From JBBSHE01 sp038253325 (GTDB lineage: Bacteria; Actinomycetota; Actinomycetes; Propionibacteriales; Nocardioidaceae): a DNA stretch of 64,000 nucleotides. The stretch spans positions 56,761 through 120,760 of the forward strand of contig JBBSHE010000002.1 of the NCBI GenBank assembly GCA_038253325.1. Reading direction: 5' to 3'. The notes below the pieces were generated by a model, which was given only the letters and a program-made list of their open reading frames with translations, was not told the origin of the DNA and did not search any database. Position 1 is the stretch's first letter. Every line of letters starts with the position of its first letter. The position numbers and the translations under genes were made by a program. This document shows positions 25,298-34,504 of this stretch, piece after piece.

Positions 25298-25932
25298 GGT
25301 TCGCTTTGTTGGTTGGGCGACGCACGCAGCCGGCTCCGGTCATCGTCTTGGACGTGCCGCCGGACTTTCACGAGGTGCCGCTCGAGAGCGACGTCCGATC
25401 ACGGACCTCTGCGCAGATCGACCTGCTCGACCAGATGCGGCTCGAGGACCGTGCGCAACGGGAAGCCCTGTCGCTCTACCTCGAGGCGCTCGCGGTGCGG
25501 CTGGCCAGCGGCTCGGTCGTGGGTACGGCGTTCTGCGCGGTCCAGCTCGACGGCCATCCGTCGACGGCGACGCTCACCGTCGCTCTCCAGCCGACGGGCA
25601 CGGCGGACCGCGGCCTCGCCGCGCTCGGCGCCGCCGAAGCGATGCGACGCGAAGGCCGCTACCAGTCGGTCGAGCTCCGCGAGCTGGGCACTCAGCTCAC
25701 CGTCATGGCCGTCGCCGAACGACCCGCCGTACCGGGTGACGACCCGTCGGTGCCGGCCGGGGCGACCTTGCGGGAGCTGTCGGCGTTCGTGCCCGTGTCC
25801 GGGTTCGAGTGTGCGGCGATGGTGACGTTGTCGACGCCGTGCCTGGAGGACTGGGGCACGTACATCGACGTCGTCTCGGACATCTGCCGAACCATGCAGA
25901 TCCAGTCGACCCACCCTGACTTCATCCGCTGA
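25294..25932 (+). CDS. Conserved-type protein of the WXG cassette, unknown function
   Basis: 212 residues, GTG start overlapping the previous stop (GTGA). It is soluble, alpha/beta, with no signal peptide. 'VLDVPPDFHEVPLESD' near the start and 'PCLEDWGTYIDVVSDICRTMQIQ' at the end are the distinctive parts. Proteins of this kind often sit in actinobacterial WXG/ESX-like clusters, but I cannot name a family. It converges tail-to-tail on glgX with an 11-bp overlap of the coding ends. Confidence 0.55.
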   Translation: MRFALLVGRRTQPAPVIVLDVPPDFHEVPLESDVRSRTSAQIDLLDQMRLEDRAQREALSLYLEALAVRLASGSVVGTAFCAVQLDGHPSTATLTVALQPTGTADRGLAALGAAEAMRREGRYQSVELRELGTQLTVMAVAERPAVPGDDPSVPAGATLRELSAFVPVSGFECAAMVTLSTPCLEDWGTYIDVVSDICRTMQIQSTHPDFIR

Positions 25933-28099
25933 CACCGCGGGTTGATTCTGTCCGCACCTCCTCGGCCGGTTGGTCGACGGCCTCGAAGACCGCCAAGGAG
26001 TGCGGGGCGAGGGTGACCGTCGATCCGGGCTTGAGCTGTTTGGCCGCGCCCTCGCCGTCGTCCGACCGCTCTGCCAGGGTGCTCGACGGCAGATCCGTTC
26101 GCAGCACGGTCCGGTAGTGGTCGGCCCACTCGAGTGGCAGCGTGAGGTCGACCGGATCGCTGTCGGCATGCAGCCAGATGACGTACGACGTGTCGCGGAT
26201 CGGATGTCCGTACCGGTCGAGCGTCCGCAGAGCATCACCGGCGACGTACATGCCGAGGGTCCGGTTCGCCGGATCGGTCCAGGTGACCCGGTCCATCTCC
26301 TCGCCGTTCGGCTGAAGCCAGACAACGTCCTTGCGGCCGTTGTCTTCAAGGGCAGCTCCCTCGAAAAAGCGGTGCCGGTGCAGGACCGGGTGCTCCGCGC
26401 GCAACGCCAGCAGCCGGCGGGTGAGATCGTGCAGCGGGCTCCAGGCCGGTTCGGGCTCCCAGTTGACCCAGGAGACGTCGTTGTCGTGGCAGTACGCGTT
26501 GTTGTTGCCGCGCTGGGTACGTCCGCGCTCGTCGCCTGCGACCAGCATGGGTACGCCGCTCGACAGCAACAGGGTCGCCAGCAGGTTCGATGCCTGCCGG
26601 AAACGTAGCGCGTTGACCGCCACGTCATCGGTCTCGCCCTCGACTCCGCAGTTCCATGACCGGTTGTCGCCCACGCCGTCGAGGTTGTTCTCACCGTTGG
26701 ACTCGTTGTGCTTCTGGTCGTACGTCACCAGGTCGCGCAACGTGAATCCGTCGTGCGAGGTAACGAAGTTGACCGACGCGAGCGGCAACCGCCCGTCGTC
26801 GGCGTACAGGTCGGCCGATCCCGACAACCGGGTGGCCAGCTCAGAGACCGTCAACGGTGCCTGTCGCCAGAAGTCGCGGACCGTATCGCGGTACTTGTCG
26901 TTCCACTCGCCCCAGCGCGGCGGGAAACGGCCCAGCAGGTAGCCCTCGCTGGTGGTGTCCCACGGTTCGGCGATCAGCTTCACCTCGCGCAGCACCGGGT
27001 CCTGCTGGACCGCCGCCAGGAACGGCGCGCGCAGGTCGACTCCCGGTCCGTTGCGGGTGAGCGCCGACGCGAGGTCGAACCGGAATCCGTCGACGTGCAT
27101 GTCGGTCACCCAGTAGCGCAAGGAGTCCATGATGAGCTGCAAGACCTGGGGGTGCGACGCGTTGACGGTGTTGCCGCATCCGGTGACGTCGGCATAGGAG
27201 CCGCCGAGCTGCCGGTAGTACGCGCCGTCGTCGAGTCCGCGAAGGCTCAGGCATGGCCCGGAGCGAGCTCCCTCGGCGGTGTGGTTGTAGACGACGTCCA
27301 GGATCAGCTCGATCCCGGCCGCGTGCAGACTGCGTACCATCTGCTTGAACTCGTCGACCTGCTCGCCTCCGGTACCGGACCCCGCGTAGCCGGCGTGCGG
27401 CGCAAAGTAGCCGATCGTGTTGTAGCCCCAGAAGTTCACGAATCCGGCGTCGGTGAGCATGGGCTCGGTGACGAAGTGCTGGGCCGGCAGCAGCTCGACG
27501 GCCGTGACACCGAGGTCTCGCAGGTATCCGACGACACTGCCGTGACCGAGCCCGGCGAACGTCCCGCGTTGATGATCGGGCACGTCGGGGTGGAGCTTGG
27601 TGAACCCCTTCACGTGAGCCTCGTAGATCACGGTCTGGTGCCACGGGGTTCCGGGTCGGACATCGTCAGACCAGTCGAACGCGTCGCCGGTGACGACGCC
27701 GCGCGCGACGTACGGTGCGGAGTCCTCGCGCTGGCGCCTGCCCTTCGCATCCATGGCCGCCAGGGCAGGGTGCGGGGTGACCGTGCCGTCGATCGCCCGC
27801 GCATACGGGTCGAGCAGCAACTTGGCTGGGTTGAAGACCCGTCCGGCGGACGGGTCCCACGGGCCATCGGCCCGGAAGCCGTAGCGCTGACCTGGTCCGA
27901 CCGCCGGGAGGTAACCGTGCCAGACCCCGTCGGTGTGCTCCGGCAGTGCGATCCTCGTCTCGTTCCCGGCCTCGTCGAACAGGCAGACCGACACCGTCGT
28001 CGCATCGGGTGCCCACACCGCGACGTTGACACCGTTGCCGTCGAACGTCGCGCCGAGCGGCGCCTGGTGACCCGGCCACACCGGGGCTGCGATGTGCAT
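25922..28099 (-). CDS. glgX: Glycogen debranching enzyme
   Basis: 725 residues, GH13_11 isoamylase type. It hydrolyses alpha-1,6 branches left by phosphorylase. The N-terminal CBM48 (PLGATFDGNGVNVAVWAPDATTVSVCLFD) precedes the barrel. The nucleophile Asp is in MHVDGFRFDLASALTR, the acid/base Glu in KLIAEPWDT, and the third acid in FVTSHDGFTLRDLVTY. GDERGRTQRGNNNAYC is the GlgX hallmark. ATG at 28099 has AAGGA upstream. It is convergent with the WXG cassette and divergent from the enoyl-CoA hydratase gene. Confidence 0.95.
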   Translation of the reverse strand: MHIAAPVWPGHQAPLGATFDGNGVNVAVWAPDATTVSVCLFDEAGNETRIALPEHTDGVWHGYLPAVGPGQRYGFRADGPWDPSAGRVFNPAKLLLDPYARAIDGTVTPHPALAAMDAKGRRQREDSAPYVARGVVTGDAFDWSDDVRPGTPWHQTVIYEAHVKGFTKLHPDVPDHQRGTFAGLGHGSVVGYLRDLGVTAVELLPAQHFVTEPMLTDAGFVNFWGYNTIGYFAPHAGYAGSGTGGEQVDEFKQMVRSLHAAGIELILDVVYNHTAEGARSGPCLSLRGLDDGAYYRQLGGSYADVTGCGNTVNASHPQVLQLIMDSLRYWVTDMHVDGFRFDLASALTRNGPGVDLRAPFLAAVQQDPVLREVKLIAEPWDTTSEGYLLGRFPPRWGEWNDKYRDTVRDFWRQAPLTVSELATRLSGSADLYADDGRLPLASVNFVTSHDGFTLRDLVTYDQKHNESNGENNLDGVGDNRSWNCGVEGETDDVAVNALRFRQASNLLATLLLSSGVPMLVAGDERGRTQRGNNNAYCHDNDVSWVNWEPEPAWSPLHDLTRRLLALRAEHPVLHRHRFFEGAALEDNGRKDVVWLQPNGEEMDRVTWTDPANRTLGMYVAGDALRTLDRYGHPIRDTSYVIWLHADSDPVDLTLPLEWADHYRTVLRTDLPSSTLAERSDDGEGAAKQLKPGSTVTLAPHSLAVFEAVDQPAEEVRTESTRGVSG

Positions 28100-28147
28100 C
28101 CGCCCATCCTTGCGGCAACGGCCCCCGATCCAGCGTGGGGGTTCGGC

Positions 28148-28153
28148 TACGCT
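28148..28153 (+). promoter_or_regulatory. Candidate -10 of the enoyl-CoA hydratase gene (leaderless)
   Basis: TACGCT with 8 nt to the ATG at 28162; no Shine-Dalgarno is seen. Confidence 0.45.
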
Positions 28154-28161
28154 GCCCGGCT

Positions 28162-28944
28162 ATGGCTGAACTCGTGCGTCTCGAGGTCGCCGACGACGGC
28201 GTGGCGACCCTTCGGCTGGACCGACCTCCGATGAACGCGTTGAACGTGCAGGCTCAGGAGGAGATCCGTGCCGCGGCGAACGACGCCGCGACCCGCGACG
28301 ACATCCGCTGCGTCGTTGTCTACGGCGGTCGGCAGGTGTTCGCCGCGGGCGCCGACATCAAGGAGATGGCTCGGCTGAGCTACACGGACATGGTGCACCG
28401 GTCGACGGCGCTCCAGTCGGCGTTCTCGTCGGTCGCGGCGATTCCGAAGCCGGTCGTCGCGGCGGTCACCGGCTACGCGCTCGGAGGCGGCTGCGAACTG
28501 GCCCTGTGCGCCGACATCCGGATTGCCGCGGAGGACGCAAAGCTCGGGCAGCCCGAGATCCTGCTCGGCATCATTCCGGGCGCCGGAGGGACCCAGCGAC
28601 TGGCTCGGCTGGTCGGTCCGGCGCGGGCGAAGGACATCATCTTCACCGGCCGCGTCGTGGGAGCGGCGGAGGCGCTCTCGATCGGCCTCGTCGACAAGGT
28701 GGTTCCGGCCGACCAGACGTACGACGCTGCCGTCGCGTGGGCGCGGCAGTTCGCAGCAGGACCGGCGTACGCGCTGCGGGCGGCCAAGGAGTCGATCGAC
28801 CGCGGGCTGGAGGTCGACCTGATGACCGGACTGGAGATCGAGCGGCAGCACTTTGCAGCGCTGTTCGCCACCGAGGACCGCACGACGGGCATGACGTCGT
28901 TCATCGAGAACGGTCCGGGCAAGGCTCGGTTCCAGGGCAGGTGA
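28162..28944 (+). CDS. Enoyl-CoA hydratase/isomerase family protein
   Basis: 260 residues, crotonase fold. It should hydrate trans-2-enoyl-CoA in beta-oxidation. The first oxyanion-hole segment is VFAAGADIKEM and the second is GYALGGGCELALCADIRIA. The two catalytic acids appear: Glu in QPEILLGIIPGAGGTQRL sits after the second position of the 'E..LG..PG.GGT' motif, and the GCELAL Glu is present. The ATG at 28162 is set by the -10 spacing. The stop overlaps the methyltransferase GTG, although the link between the two genes is not obvious. Confidence 0.92.
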   Translation: MAELVRLEVADDGVATLRLDRPPMNALNVQAQEEIRAAANDAATRDDIRCVVVYGGRQVFAAGADIKEMARLSYTDMVHRSTALQSAFSSVAAIPKPVVAAVTGYALGGGCELALCADIRIAAEDAKLGQPEILLGIIPGAGGTQRLARLVGPARAKDIIFTGRVVGAAEALSIGLVDKVVPADQTYDAAVAWARQFAAGPAYALRAAKESIDRGLEVDLMTGLEIERQHFAALFATEDRTTGMTSFIENGPGKARFQGR

Positions 28945-29906
28945 CTGTGCGTTTGCCGACGGCTCCCGATCTCGCCGGGTACGCGAGCGCCGAGGAGGTG
29001 CAGGCGGCCTGGTCCGACCCGAAGCTGGCCCAGGTGCTCTACCACGACTGGGAGGCTACGACGTATGACGCGAAGTGGTCGATCTCATTCGACCAGCGGT
29101 GCATCGACTATGCCCGCCAACGGTTCGAGCACGTCGCAGGCCGGGGTGGGTGGCCGTACCGCCGCAGTCTGGAGGTCGGCTGCGGGACCGGCTTCTTCAC
29201 GCTCAACCTCAGGCTGGCGGGCGTTCTGGACGAGTGCCACGTCACGGACCTCTCCCCGCGGATGGTCGAGACCGCCGGGCGGAACGCCGCCGGCCTGGGA
29301 TTCACCATCGAGGGCCGAGTGGCCGACGTCGAGCGGCTCCCGTACGACGACGACAGCTTCGACGTCGTGGTCGGGCATGCCGTCATCCATCACGTACCCG
29401 ATGTCGAGCAGGCGTTCCGCGAGATTCTTCGTGTGCTGCGCCCAGGTGGCCGCGTCGTGATCTGCGGTGAACCCACGAGGTACGGCGATCTGGTGGCCCG
29501 CCGACTGTCGCGGACGACGTGGTGGGCCGCCACCCGGGTGGCGGGTCTGCCGTTCCTGCGCGACCGGTGGTCGCGGCCTGGTGCCGAGCTCGACGCGTCG
29601 TCGCGGGCGGCGGCCCTGGAGGCGGTGGTGGATCTGCACACGTTCGACCCCCCGGCACTGGCGGCCACGGTCGTCCGTGCGGGCGGGTCCGACGTTCGTA
29701 CCGTCACCGAGGAACTCACCGCGGCCTGGTGGGGGTGGCCGGTCCGGACGTTCGAGGCCGCGGTGCCCGCCGACCGTCTCGGTTTCGGCTGGCGCAACTT
29801 CGCGTACAGGTCATGGCGTGCGTTGAGTCGTTTCGACGAGCTGGTTCGCCCCATCGTGCCCGCGTCCTTCTACTACAACGTGTCGGTGACGGCACGCAAG
29901 CCGTGA
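28941..29906 (+). CDS. Class I SAM-dependent methyltransferase
   Basis: 321 residues, GTG start overlapping the hydratase stop. Motif I is LEVGCGTGFFTLNL (about 78-91), motif II/III is GRVADVERLPYDDDSFDVVVGHAVIHHVPD, and VLRPGGRVVICGEP is the post-motif strand of the Methyltransf_11 class. An N-terminal 'WEATTYDAKWSISFDQRCIDYARQRF' is typical of actinobacterial enzymes of this size. Substrate unknown. It is followed by a coupled acyltransferase gene (4-bp overlap), so the pair may modify a glycan or lipid. Confidence 0.85.
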   Translation: MTVRLPTAPDLAGYASAEEVQAAWSDPKLAQVLYHDWEATTYDAKWSISFDQRCIDYARQRFEHVAGRGGWPYRRSLEVGCGTGFFTLNLRLAGVLDECHVTDLSPRMVETAGRNAAGLGFTIEGRVADVERLPYDDDSFDVVVGHAVIHHVPDVEQAFREILRVLRPGGRVVICGEPTRYGDLVARRLSRTTWWAATRVAGLPFLRDRWSRPGAELDASSRAAALEAVVDLHTFDPPALAATVVRAGGSDVRTVTEELTAAWWGWPVRTFEAAVPADRLGFGWRNFAYRSWRALSRFDELVRPIVPASFYYNVSVTARKP

Positions 29907-30619
29907 CGCGCGGGCCGTGGTCGTGGATGTGGCGCCATCGTGCGTTCACTCCCTACTACCTGGTGCGATACGTGCGGTTCGTGGTTTTCCGGATCAGGCA
30001 CCGAGGGGTCGTCACGCAGGGCATGGTCTTCCTCGGCCGCAATGTCGAGGTGAAGGTGCGTCGCGGCCACGGGCGGATCGTGCTCGGCCCGTGGGTGCAC
30101 CTCGGTGACGGCACCCGGTTGCGGTGCCACGAGGGAACACTTCGGGTCGGCGCCAAGTGCGTCTTCGGCGCTCAGTCCACCGTGAACTGTCATCTCGACG
30201 TCGAGATCGGGTCGGCCACGATGGTCGCCGACTCGGTCTACATCGGCGACTTCGACCACATCACGAGCGACCCCAACCGGCCGATCAAGGATCAGGGCAT
30301 CGTCAAGTCACCTGTCCGGGTTGGCCCTGGAAGTTGGATCGGTACGAAGGCCGTCTTGCTGCGCGGTACGGAGCTCGGGCCCGGTTGCGTCGTCGGCGCA
30401 GGTGCCGTCGTCCGGGGCGTGTTCCCCGGTCACTGTGTCGTGGCCGGTACTCCCGCTGTCAGGGTCAGATCGCTGCTGCTCCAGCCGTCGACCCAGCCGT
30501 CGACCCAGCCGTCGACGCAGCCGTCGACGCATCCCGATCAGGCTCTGAGCCCGCGGGCTGGGTCCGCCAGGCACCGAGAGCGCCCGGCGGGCACGGGAGG
30601 CAGCGGTCGGGCATACTGA
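29903..30619 (+). CDS. Left-handed beta-helix acyltransferase
   Basis: 238 residues from the GTG at 29903, overlapping the methyltransferase stop. Hexapeptide-type repeats (GRIVLGPWVHLGDGTRLRCHEG, IGSATMVADSVYIGDFDH, VRVGPGSWIGTKAVLLRGTELGPGCVVGAGAVV) and the terminal VVAGTPAVRVR are typical of WcaF/maltose-O-acetyltransferase-like enzymes. A basic N-terminus with an aromatic patch may associate with membrane. The last 40 residues are atypical: four QPST repeats from a 12-bp DNA repeat (30482-30529) and an Arg/Gly-rich tail. Acyl donor and acceptor unknown. Confidence 0.8.
   Translation: MTRGPWSWMWRHRAFTPYYLVRYVRFVVFRIRHRGVVTQGMVFLGRNVEVKVRRGHGRIVLGPWVHLGDGTRLRCHEGTLRVGAKCVFGAQSTVNCHLDVEIGSATMVADSVYIGDFDHITSDPNRPIKDQGIVKSPVRVGPGSWIGTKAVLLRGTELGPGCVVGAGAVVRGVFPGHCVVAGTPAVRVRSLLLQPSTQPSTQPSTQPSTHPDQALSPRAGSARHRERPAGTGGSGRAY
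30482..30529 (+). repeat. 12-bp coding tandem repeat (QPST)4
   Basis: Four consecutive copies of CAGCCGTCGACs encode Gln-Pro-Ser-Thr at the C-terminus of the acyltransferase, after the conserved fold ends. Confidence 0.85.
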
Positions 30620-30644
30620 CCGTCGTCAGGGGAAGGGAGGCGTA

Positions 30645-30989
30645 GTGGCCGACGTCCCCGAGCCCACGACCCAGTGGTCCGAGTCCGACATCGTCAGGAG
30701 CCGGATCGCATCCGTGGTCTGGCTCGTCGCAGTGCTCGCCGCCATCGTGCTGAGCGTCGGCGCGTTGCTCATCGCCCTCGATGCGAACCGCGACAACGCC
30801 GCGGTGAGTCTGGTACTCGACGTTGCCCGCTGGATCGACGGACCGTTCTGGAAACTCCTGGCGTTCAGCCACCGTGAGCACGGCAAGGTCGTTCCCGACG
30901 ACGCGAAGGAGCACCTCGTCAACTGGGGCTTGGCCGCGATCGCATACCTGTTCGCCGGGCGCATCGTCGACCGGATCATTCGCCCCTGA
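30645..30989 (+). CDS. Small two-span membrane protein
   Basis: 114 residues, GTG start with GGAAGGGAGG upstream. A soluble acidic N-terminus is followed by a helix (VVWLVAVLAAIVLSVGALLIAL). A loop (ANRDNAAVSLVLDVARWIDGPFWKLLAF) has an amphipathic, membrane-parallel look, and a second hydrophobic helix closes (VNWGLAAIAYLFAGRIVDRI). Proteins of this size and pattern often precede etfBA in actinobacteria. Function not known. Confidence 0.7.
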   Translation: MADVPEPTTQWSESDIVRSRIASVVWLVAVLAAIVLSVGALLIALDANRDNAAVSLVLDVARWIDGPFWKLLAFSHREHGKVVPDDAKEHLVNWGLAAIAYLFAGRIVDRIIRP

Positions 30990-31106
30990 TCATCTGCAAC
31001 GGTCGGCGTCGATAGGGTGAATGACTCACGACACCCCGCACCAACGCTCGTCGAGGGCGAGCCATGTCGGTGTCGAACCGGCTCGGACCAGGAGGGCCAG
31101 CAGGCC

Positions 31107-31883
31107 ATGAAGATTGTCGTCTGCGTCAAGTACGTGCCCGACGCGGCCGGCGACCGGAGGTTCAACGCCGACGCGACCGTCGACCGCGACAGCGTCGACG
31201 GCTTGTTGTCCGAGCTCGACGAGTACGCGGTCGAGGAAGCGCTGAAGATCCGGGAGTCCGACGAGGGCGGGGTGACGGTGCTCACGGTCGGACCGGCCGC
31301 TGCCGGCAACGCCATCCGCAGGTCCCTGCAGATGGGTGCCGACGCCGGGATCCACGTCGTCGACGAGGCGATCCACGGGTCGGACGCGGTCGCGACCTCC
31401 TTGGTCCTGGCGAGGGCGATCGAGCGGCAGGACTTCGACATCGTCCTGTGCGGGATGGCATCGACCGACGGCAGCATGAGCGTCGTACCCGCGATGCTCG
31501 CCGAGCGGCTCGGCGTCGCCCAGCTGACGTTCGCATCGGAGGTGACGGTCGAGGAAACCATGGTCCGCATCAGACGCGACGGCGATGCGGCGACCGAGAC
31601 GATCGAGGCTTCGATGCCCGTCGTCGTCAGCGTCACGGACCAGATCAACGAGCCGCGGTACCCGTCGTTCAAGGGGATCATGGCGGCGAAGAAGAAACCC
31701 GTCGAGACGCTCGCCGTCGACGACCTTGGCGTGAGCCCCGCCGAGATCGGCCTGTCGAACGCGTGGACCCACGTCGATGCGGTCGAGCCTCGCCCACCGC
31801 GGGCGGCCGGGAAGGTCGTCACAGACGACGGCTCCGGTGCCGACGAGCTGGTCGCGTACCTCGCCGAGCAGAAGTTCATCTGA
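31107..31883 (+). CDS. etfB: Electron transfer flavoprotein beta subunit
   Basis: 258 residues. It carries the AMP/adenine-nucleotide site and, with EtfA, takes electrons from acyl-CoA dehydrogenases. MKIVVCVKYVPD at the N-terminus, the GADAGIHVVDEAIHGSDAVATSLVLARAI segment, and PVVVSVTDQINEPRYPSFKGIMAAKKKP (beta-subunit recognition region) are characteristic. ATG 31107 has CAGGAGGG upstream. The 117-bp upstream gap holds a possible GATAGGGT -10 near 31011. etfA follows after 13 bp. Confidence 0.95.
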   Translation: MKIVVCVKYVPDAAGDRRFNADATVDRDSVDGLLSELDEYAVEEALKIRESDEGGVTVLTVGPAAAGNAIRRSLQMGADAGIHVVDEAIHGSDAVATSLVLARAIERQDFDIVLCGMASTDGSMSVVPAMLAERLGVAQLTFASEVTVEETMVRIRRDGDAATETIEASMPVVVSVTDQINEPRYPSFKGIMAAKKKPVETLAVDDLGVSPAEIGLSNAWTHVDAVEPRPPRAAGKVVTDDGSGADELVAYLAEQKFI

Positions 31884-31896
31884 GGAGCGTCGATCC

Positions 31897-32853
31897 ATGG
31901 CCGAGATCCTGGTCCTCGTCGACCACTCCGACGGCAAGGTTTCCAAGACGACGGCGGAACTGCTGACAATCGCCGCGCGGCTCGGGGAGCCGTCGGCGGT
32001 CTTCATCGGGTCAGACATCACCGACGCCAGCGACTTCCTCGAGCGCTACGGTGCGCAGAAGATCTACGTCCTCGATGACCCCGAGCTGACCGCGTACCTC
32101 GTCGTCCCCAAGGCGGAGGCGCTTGCGCAGCTGGTCGAGGCAACGTCGCCGGCGGCGGTGCTCGTCTCGTCGAGCTTCGAGGGCAAGGAGATCGCGGGGC
32201 GGCTTGCGGTCAAGATCGCGGCCGGGCTCGTCACCGACGCCATCGACGTCCAGGGCGGCCCCGACGGGCCGGTGACGACCCAGTCGGTGTTCGCTGGCGG
32301 CTACCTGGTCAAGGCCAAGGTCACGAACGGCACGCCGATCATCACGGTGAAGCCGAACTCGGTGACGCCGCAAGCTGTCGACGGCGACGCCTCCGAGGAG
32401 ACGTTTACCGCAAACGTCACCGATGCCGCCAAGACAGCGAGGATCGTCGACCGCCAGCCGCGGAAGGCCACCGGGAGGCCCGAGCTGACGGAGGCGGCCA
32501 TCGTGGTATCGGGGGGAAGGGGGACCGGGGGAGACTTCGAGCCGGTCGAGCAGTTCGCCGACGCACTCGGTGCCGCCGTCGGGGCATCCCGCGCGGCTGT
32601 CGACTCAGGCTGGTACCCGCACGCGTACCAGGTCGGCCAGACCGGCAAGACCGTCTCGCCTCAGCTGTACGTCGCGGTCGGGATCTCCGGTGCGATCCAG
32701 CACCGGGCCGGGATGCAGACGTCGAAGACGATCGTCGCGGTCAACAAGGACGCCGAGGCGCCGATCTTCGAGCTCGTCGACTTCGGCGTCGTCGGCGACC
32801 TGCACTCGGTGCTGCCGGCCGCCACCGAACAGGTCAATGCGCGCAAGGGCTGA
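31897..32853 (+). CDS. etfA: Electron transfer flavoprotein alpha subunit
   Basis: 318 residues, 13 bp after etfB. The C-terminal FAD domain carries the family signature: VVSGGRGTGGDFEPVEQFADALGAAVGASRAAVDSGW, then QVGQTGKTVSPQLYVAVGISGAIQHRAGMQTSKTIVAVNKD. This binds FAD between the subunits. It passes electrons to the ETF-quinone oxidoreductase, which is not in this window. The gene ends 5 bp from the convergent ABC-F stop. Confidence 0.96.
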   Translation: MAEILVLVDHSDGKVSKTTAELLTIAARLGEPSAVFIGSDITDASDFLERYGAQKIYVLDDPELTAYLVVPKAEALAQLVEATSPAAVLVSSSFEGKEIAGRLAVKIAAGLVTDAIDVQGGPDGPVTTQSVFAGGYLVKAKVTNGTPIITVKPNSVTPQAVDGDASEETFTANVTDAAKTARIVDRQPRKATGRPELTEAAIVVSGGRGTGGDFEPVEQFADALGAAVGASRAAVDSGWYPHAYQVGQTGKTVSPQLYVAVGISGAIQHRAGMQTSKTIVAVNKDAEAPIFELVDFGVVGDLHSVLPAATEQVNARKG

Positions 32854-32857
32854 ACGG

Positions 32858-34504
32858 TCAACGGCGACCATTGCCCCTGGTTCGGCTGCGTTCGCTGTCG
32901 AGTGAGTGTTGCGGACCCTTCCAGTGACGGCGCAGCCAGCGGTCGTGGCTGGTCGCGATCACGGTTCCCGCTGTACGCCGGAGGGCATCCTCCAGCTCGT
33001 CGGCGAGCGCGAGAGACAGGTGGTTCGTCGGCTCGTCGAGCAGCAACAGGTCAGGCTTCGACGCAACCGTGATCGCCAGCCCTAGTCGTCGTTGCTGCCC
33101 GACGCTGAGTGAACCGACGGGCTTGGCGAGCTCCCGAGGATGCAGCAGGCCGAGTTCGCCGAGCGCGGGCGGTCCGTCGAGTCGCGCACGACCTTCCAGC
33201 GCCGCCGCGTACACCTGGCAGGCGTTGCGTTCCGGGTGATCGAAGACAATGTCTTGTTCGAGGATGGCCACCCGGCGCGCACGCACATCGACTCCTCCCT
33301 CGGCCTGCAACCGACCAGCGATGACGGCAAGCAGGGTCGACTTCCCCGATCCGTTCGAACCCGTCACGAGCAGGTGCTCGCCGGGCTCGACGACGAGCCG
33401 GTCGAGCCGAAGCCGGCCCGGAACGAGCAGCTCGCAGATCACCACGACGGGCCCGGCAACCTCACCAGAGCGAGCCAGCAGCTGGTCGAAGCGCAACGGC
33501 GGGGGAGGCTTCGGTATCGGGTCGCGGTCGAGGACGGCCAGGCGCTGCTCGACGTTGCGTACCCGCCGGGCGATCGTGCGTGCGACGTTCGCGCCCTTGA
33601 ACGCATAAATGTACTTGTCTCCGTCACGCGGTGGCCGGTTGTGCGGCGCGACCGCACGAGCCGACGTCCGCGCTGCCGCCCGCAGCTCGTTGATCTCCTG
33701 CCATTGGTCCAGAAACGCCATCTGCCAGCGTGACCGCGAGGCCCGCTTGCTGGCAAGATACGCGGTGTAGTTGCCGTTGAAGCGGCTTCCGCCCGACCCG
33801 TCGACACCGAAGTACGAGCGGTCGAGGTCCACGATCACCGAACAAGCCTGGTCGAGGAACACCCGGTCATGACTCGCGACGAGCACAACGCCGGGCAGAC
33901 CACGGCAGAAGTCCTCGACGAGTCCGATCGCCTCGTCGTCGAGGTGGTTCGTGGGTTCGTCGAGAAGCACACAGCCAGGACGACGGGTGATGATCGCCGC
34001 CAGCGCAAGCCTGCTTCGCTCGCCTCCCGAGAGCTCCGACACGAGGCGGTCGCGGGACAGATCGTCGAGGCCGAGGTGCTGGGACGCGAGGATGGCGCGG
34101 CGGTCGGCGTCCCAGGCGTCGTGGTGCTCCGCCCACGCCAGCACGTCGGAGTACTCGTCCTGCGCCTCGGTGTCGCCGAGCCGTGTCGACAGCTCCTCGA
34201 GTCGGCGGACCGCGTCATGCAGCGGCGCGAGCGCGTCGTCGAGGACCTGGCCCAACGTCATGTGTGAGACGAACTCCGGATCTTGCGGTAGGTAACCGAG
34301 ATCGCGAGGACGGATCACGGTGCCGGCGTCCGGGGGCTCGACGCTGGCGAGCAGTCGGAGCAGGGTCGACTTTCCGGCCCCGTTCTCGCCGACGACGCCC
34401 AACGGCTGGCCGGGATTGGCGACCACGTCGACGCCGTCGAGTACGACGCGGCCGGCGTACGCCTTGGTGACGTCGCGGGCGACGAGAGAGGGCAGAGCAG
34501 ACAT
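32858..34504 (-). CDS. ABC-F subfamily ATPase (ribosome-associated)
   Basis: 548 residues, two nucleotide-binding domains and no membrane segments. NBD1 has GENGAGKST, LSGGERSRLALAA and LLDEPTNHLDD. NBD2 has GSNGSGKST, LSVGQQRRLGLAI and LLDEPTNHLS. Between them (about 240-330) is the long charged interdomain linker that reaches the ribosomal P/E site in ABC-F proteins. Members act as translation factors or give target-protection resistance to macrolides, lincosamides or pleuromutilins. No antibiotic pathway is nearby, so specificity is open. The 290-bp upstream gap shared with the HNH gene shows no clear leader peptide. Confidence 0.88.
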   Translation of the reverse strand: MSALPSLVARDVTKAYAGRVVLDGVDVVANPGQPLGVVGENGAGKSTLLRLLASVEPPDAGTVIRPRDLGYLPQDPEFVSHMTLGQVLDDALAPLHDAVRRLEELSTRLGDTEAQDEYSDVLAWAEHHDAWDADRRAILASQHLGLDDLSRDRLVSELSGGERSRLALAAIITRRPGCVLLDEPTNHLDDEAIGLVEDFCRGLPGVVLVASHDRVFLDQACSVIVDLDRSYFGVDGSGGSRFNGNYTAYLASKRASRSRWQMAFLDQWQEINELRAAARTSARAVAPHNRPPRDGDKYIYAFKGANVARTIARRVRNVEQRLAVLDRDPIPKPPPPLRFDQLLARSGEVAGPVVVICELLVPGRLRLDRLVVEPGEHLLVTGSNGSGKSTLLAVIAGRLQAEGGVDVRARRVAILEQDIVFDHPERNACQVYAAALEGRARLDGPPALGELGLLHPRELAKPVGSLSVGQQRRLGLAITVASKPDLLLLDEPTNHLSLALADELEDALRRTAGTVIATSHDRWLRRHWKGPQHSLDSERSRTRGNGRR

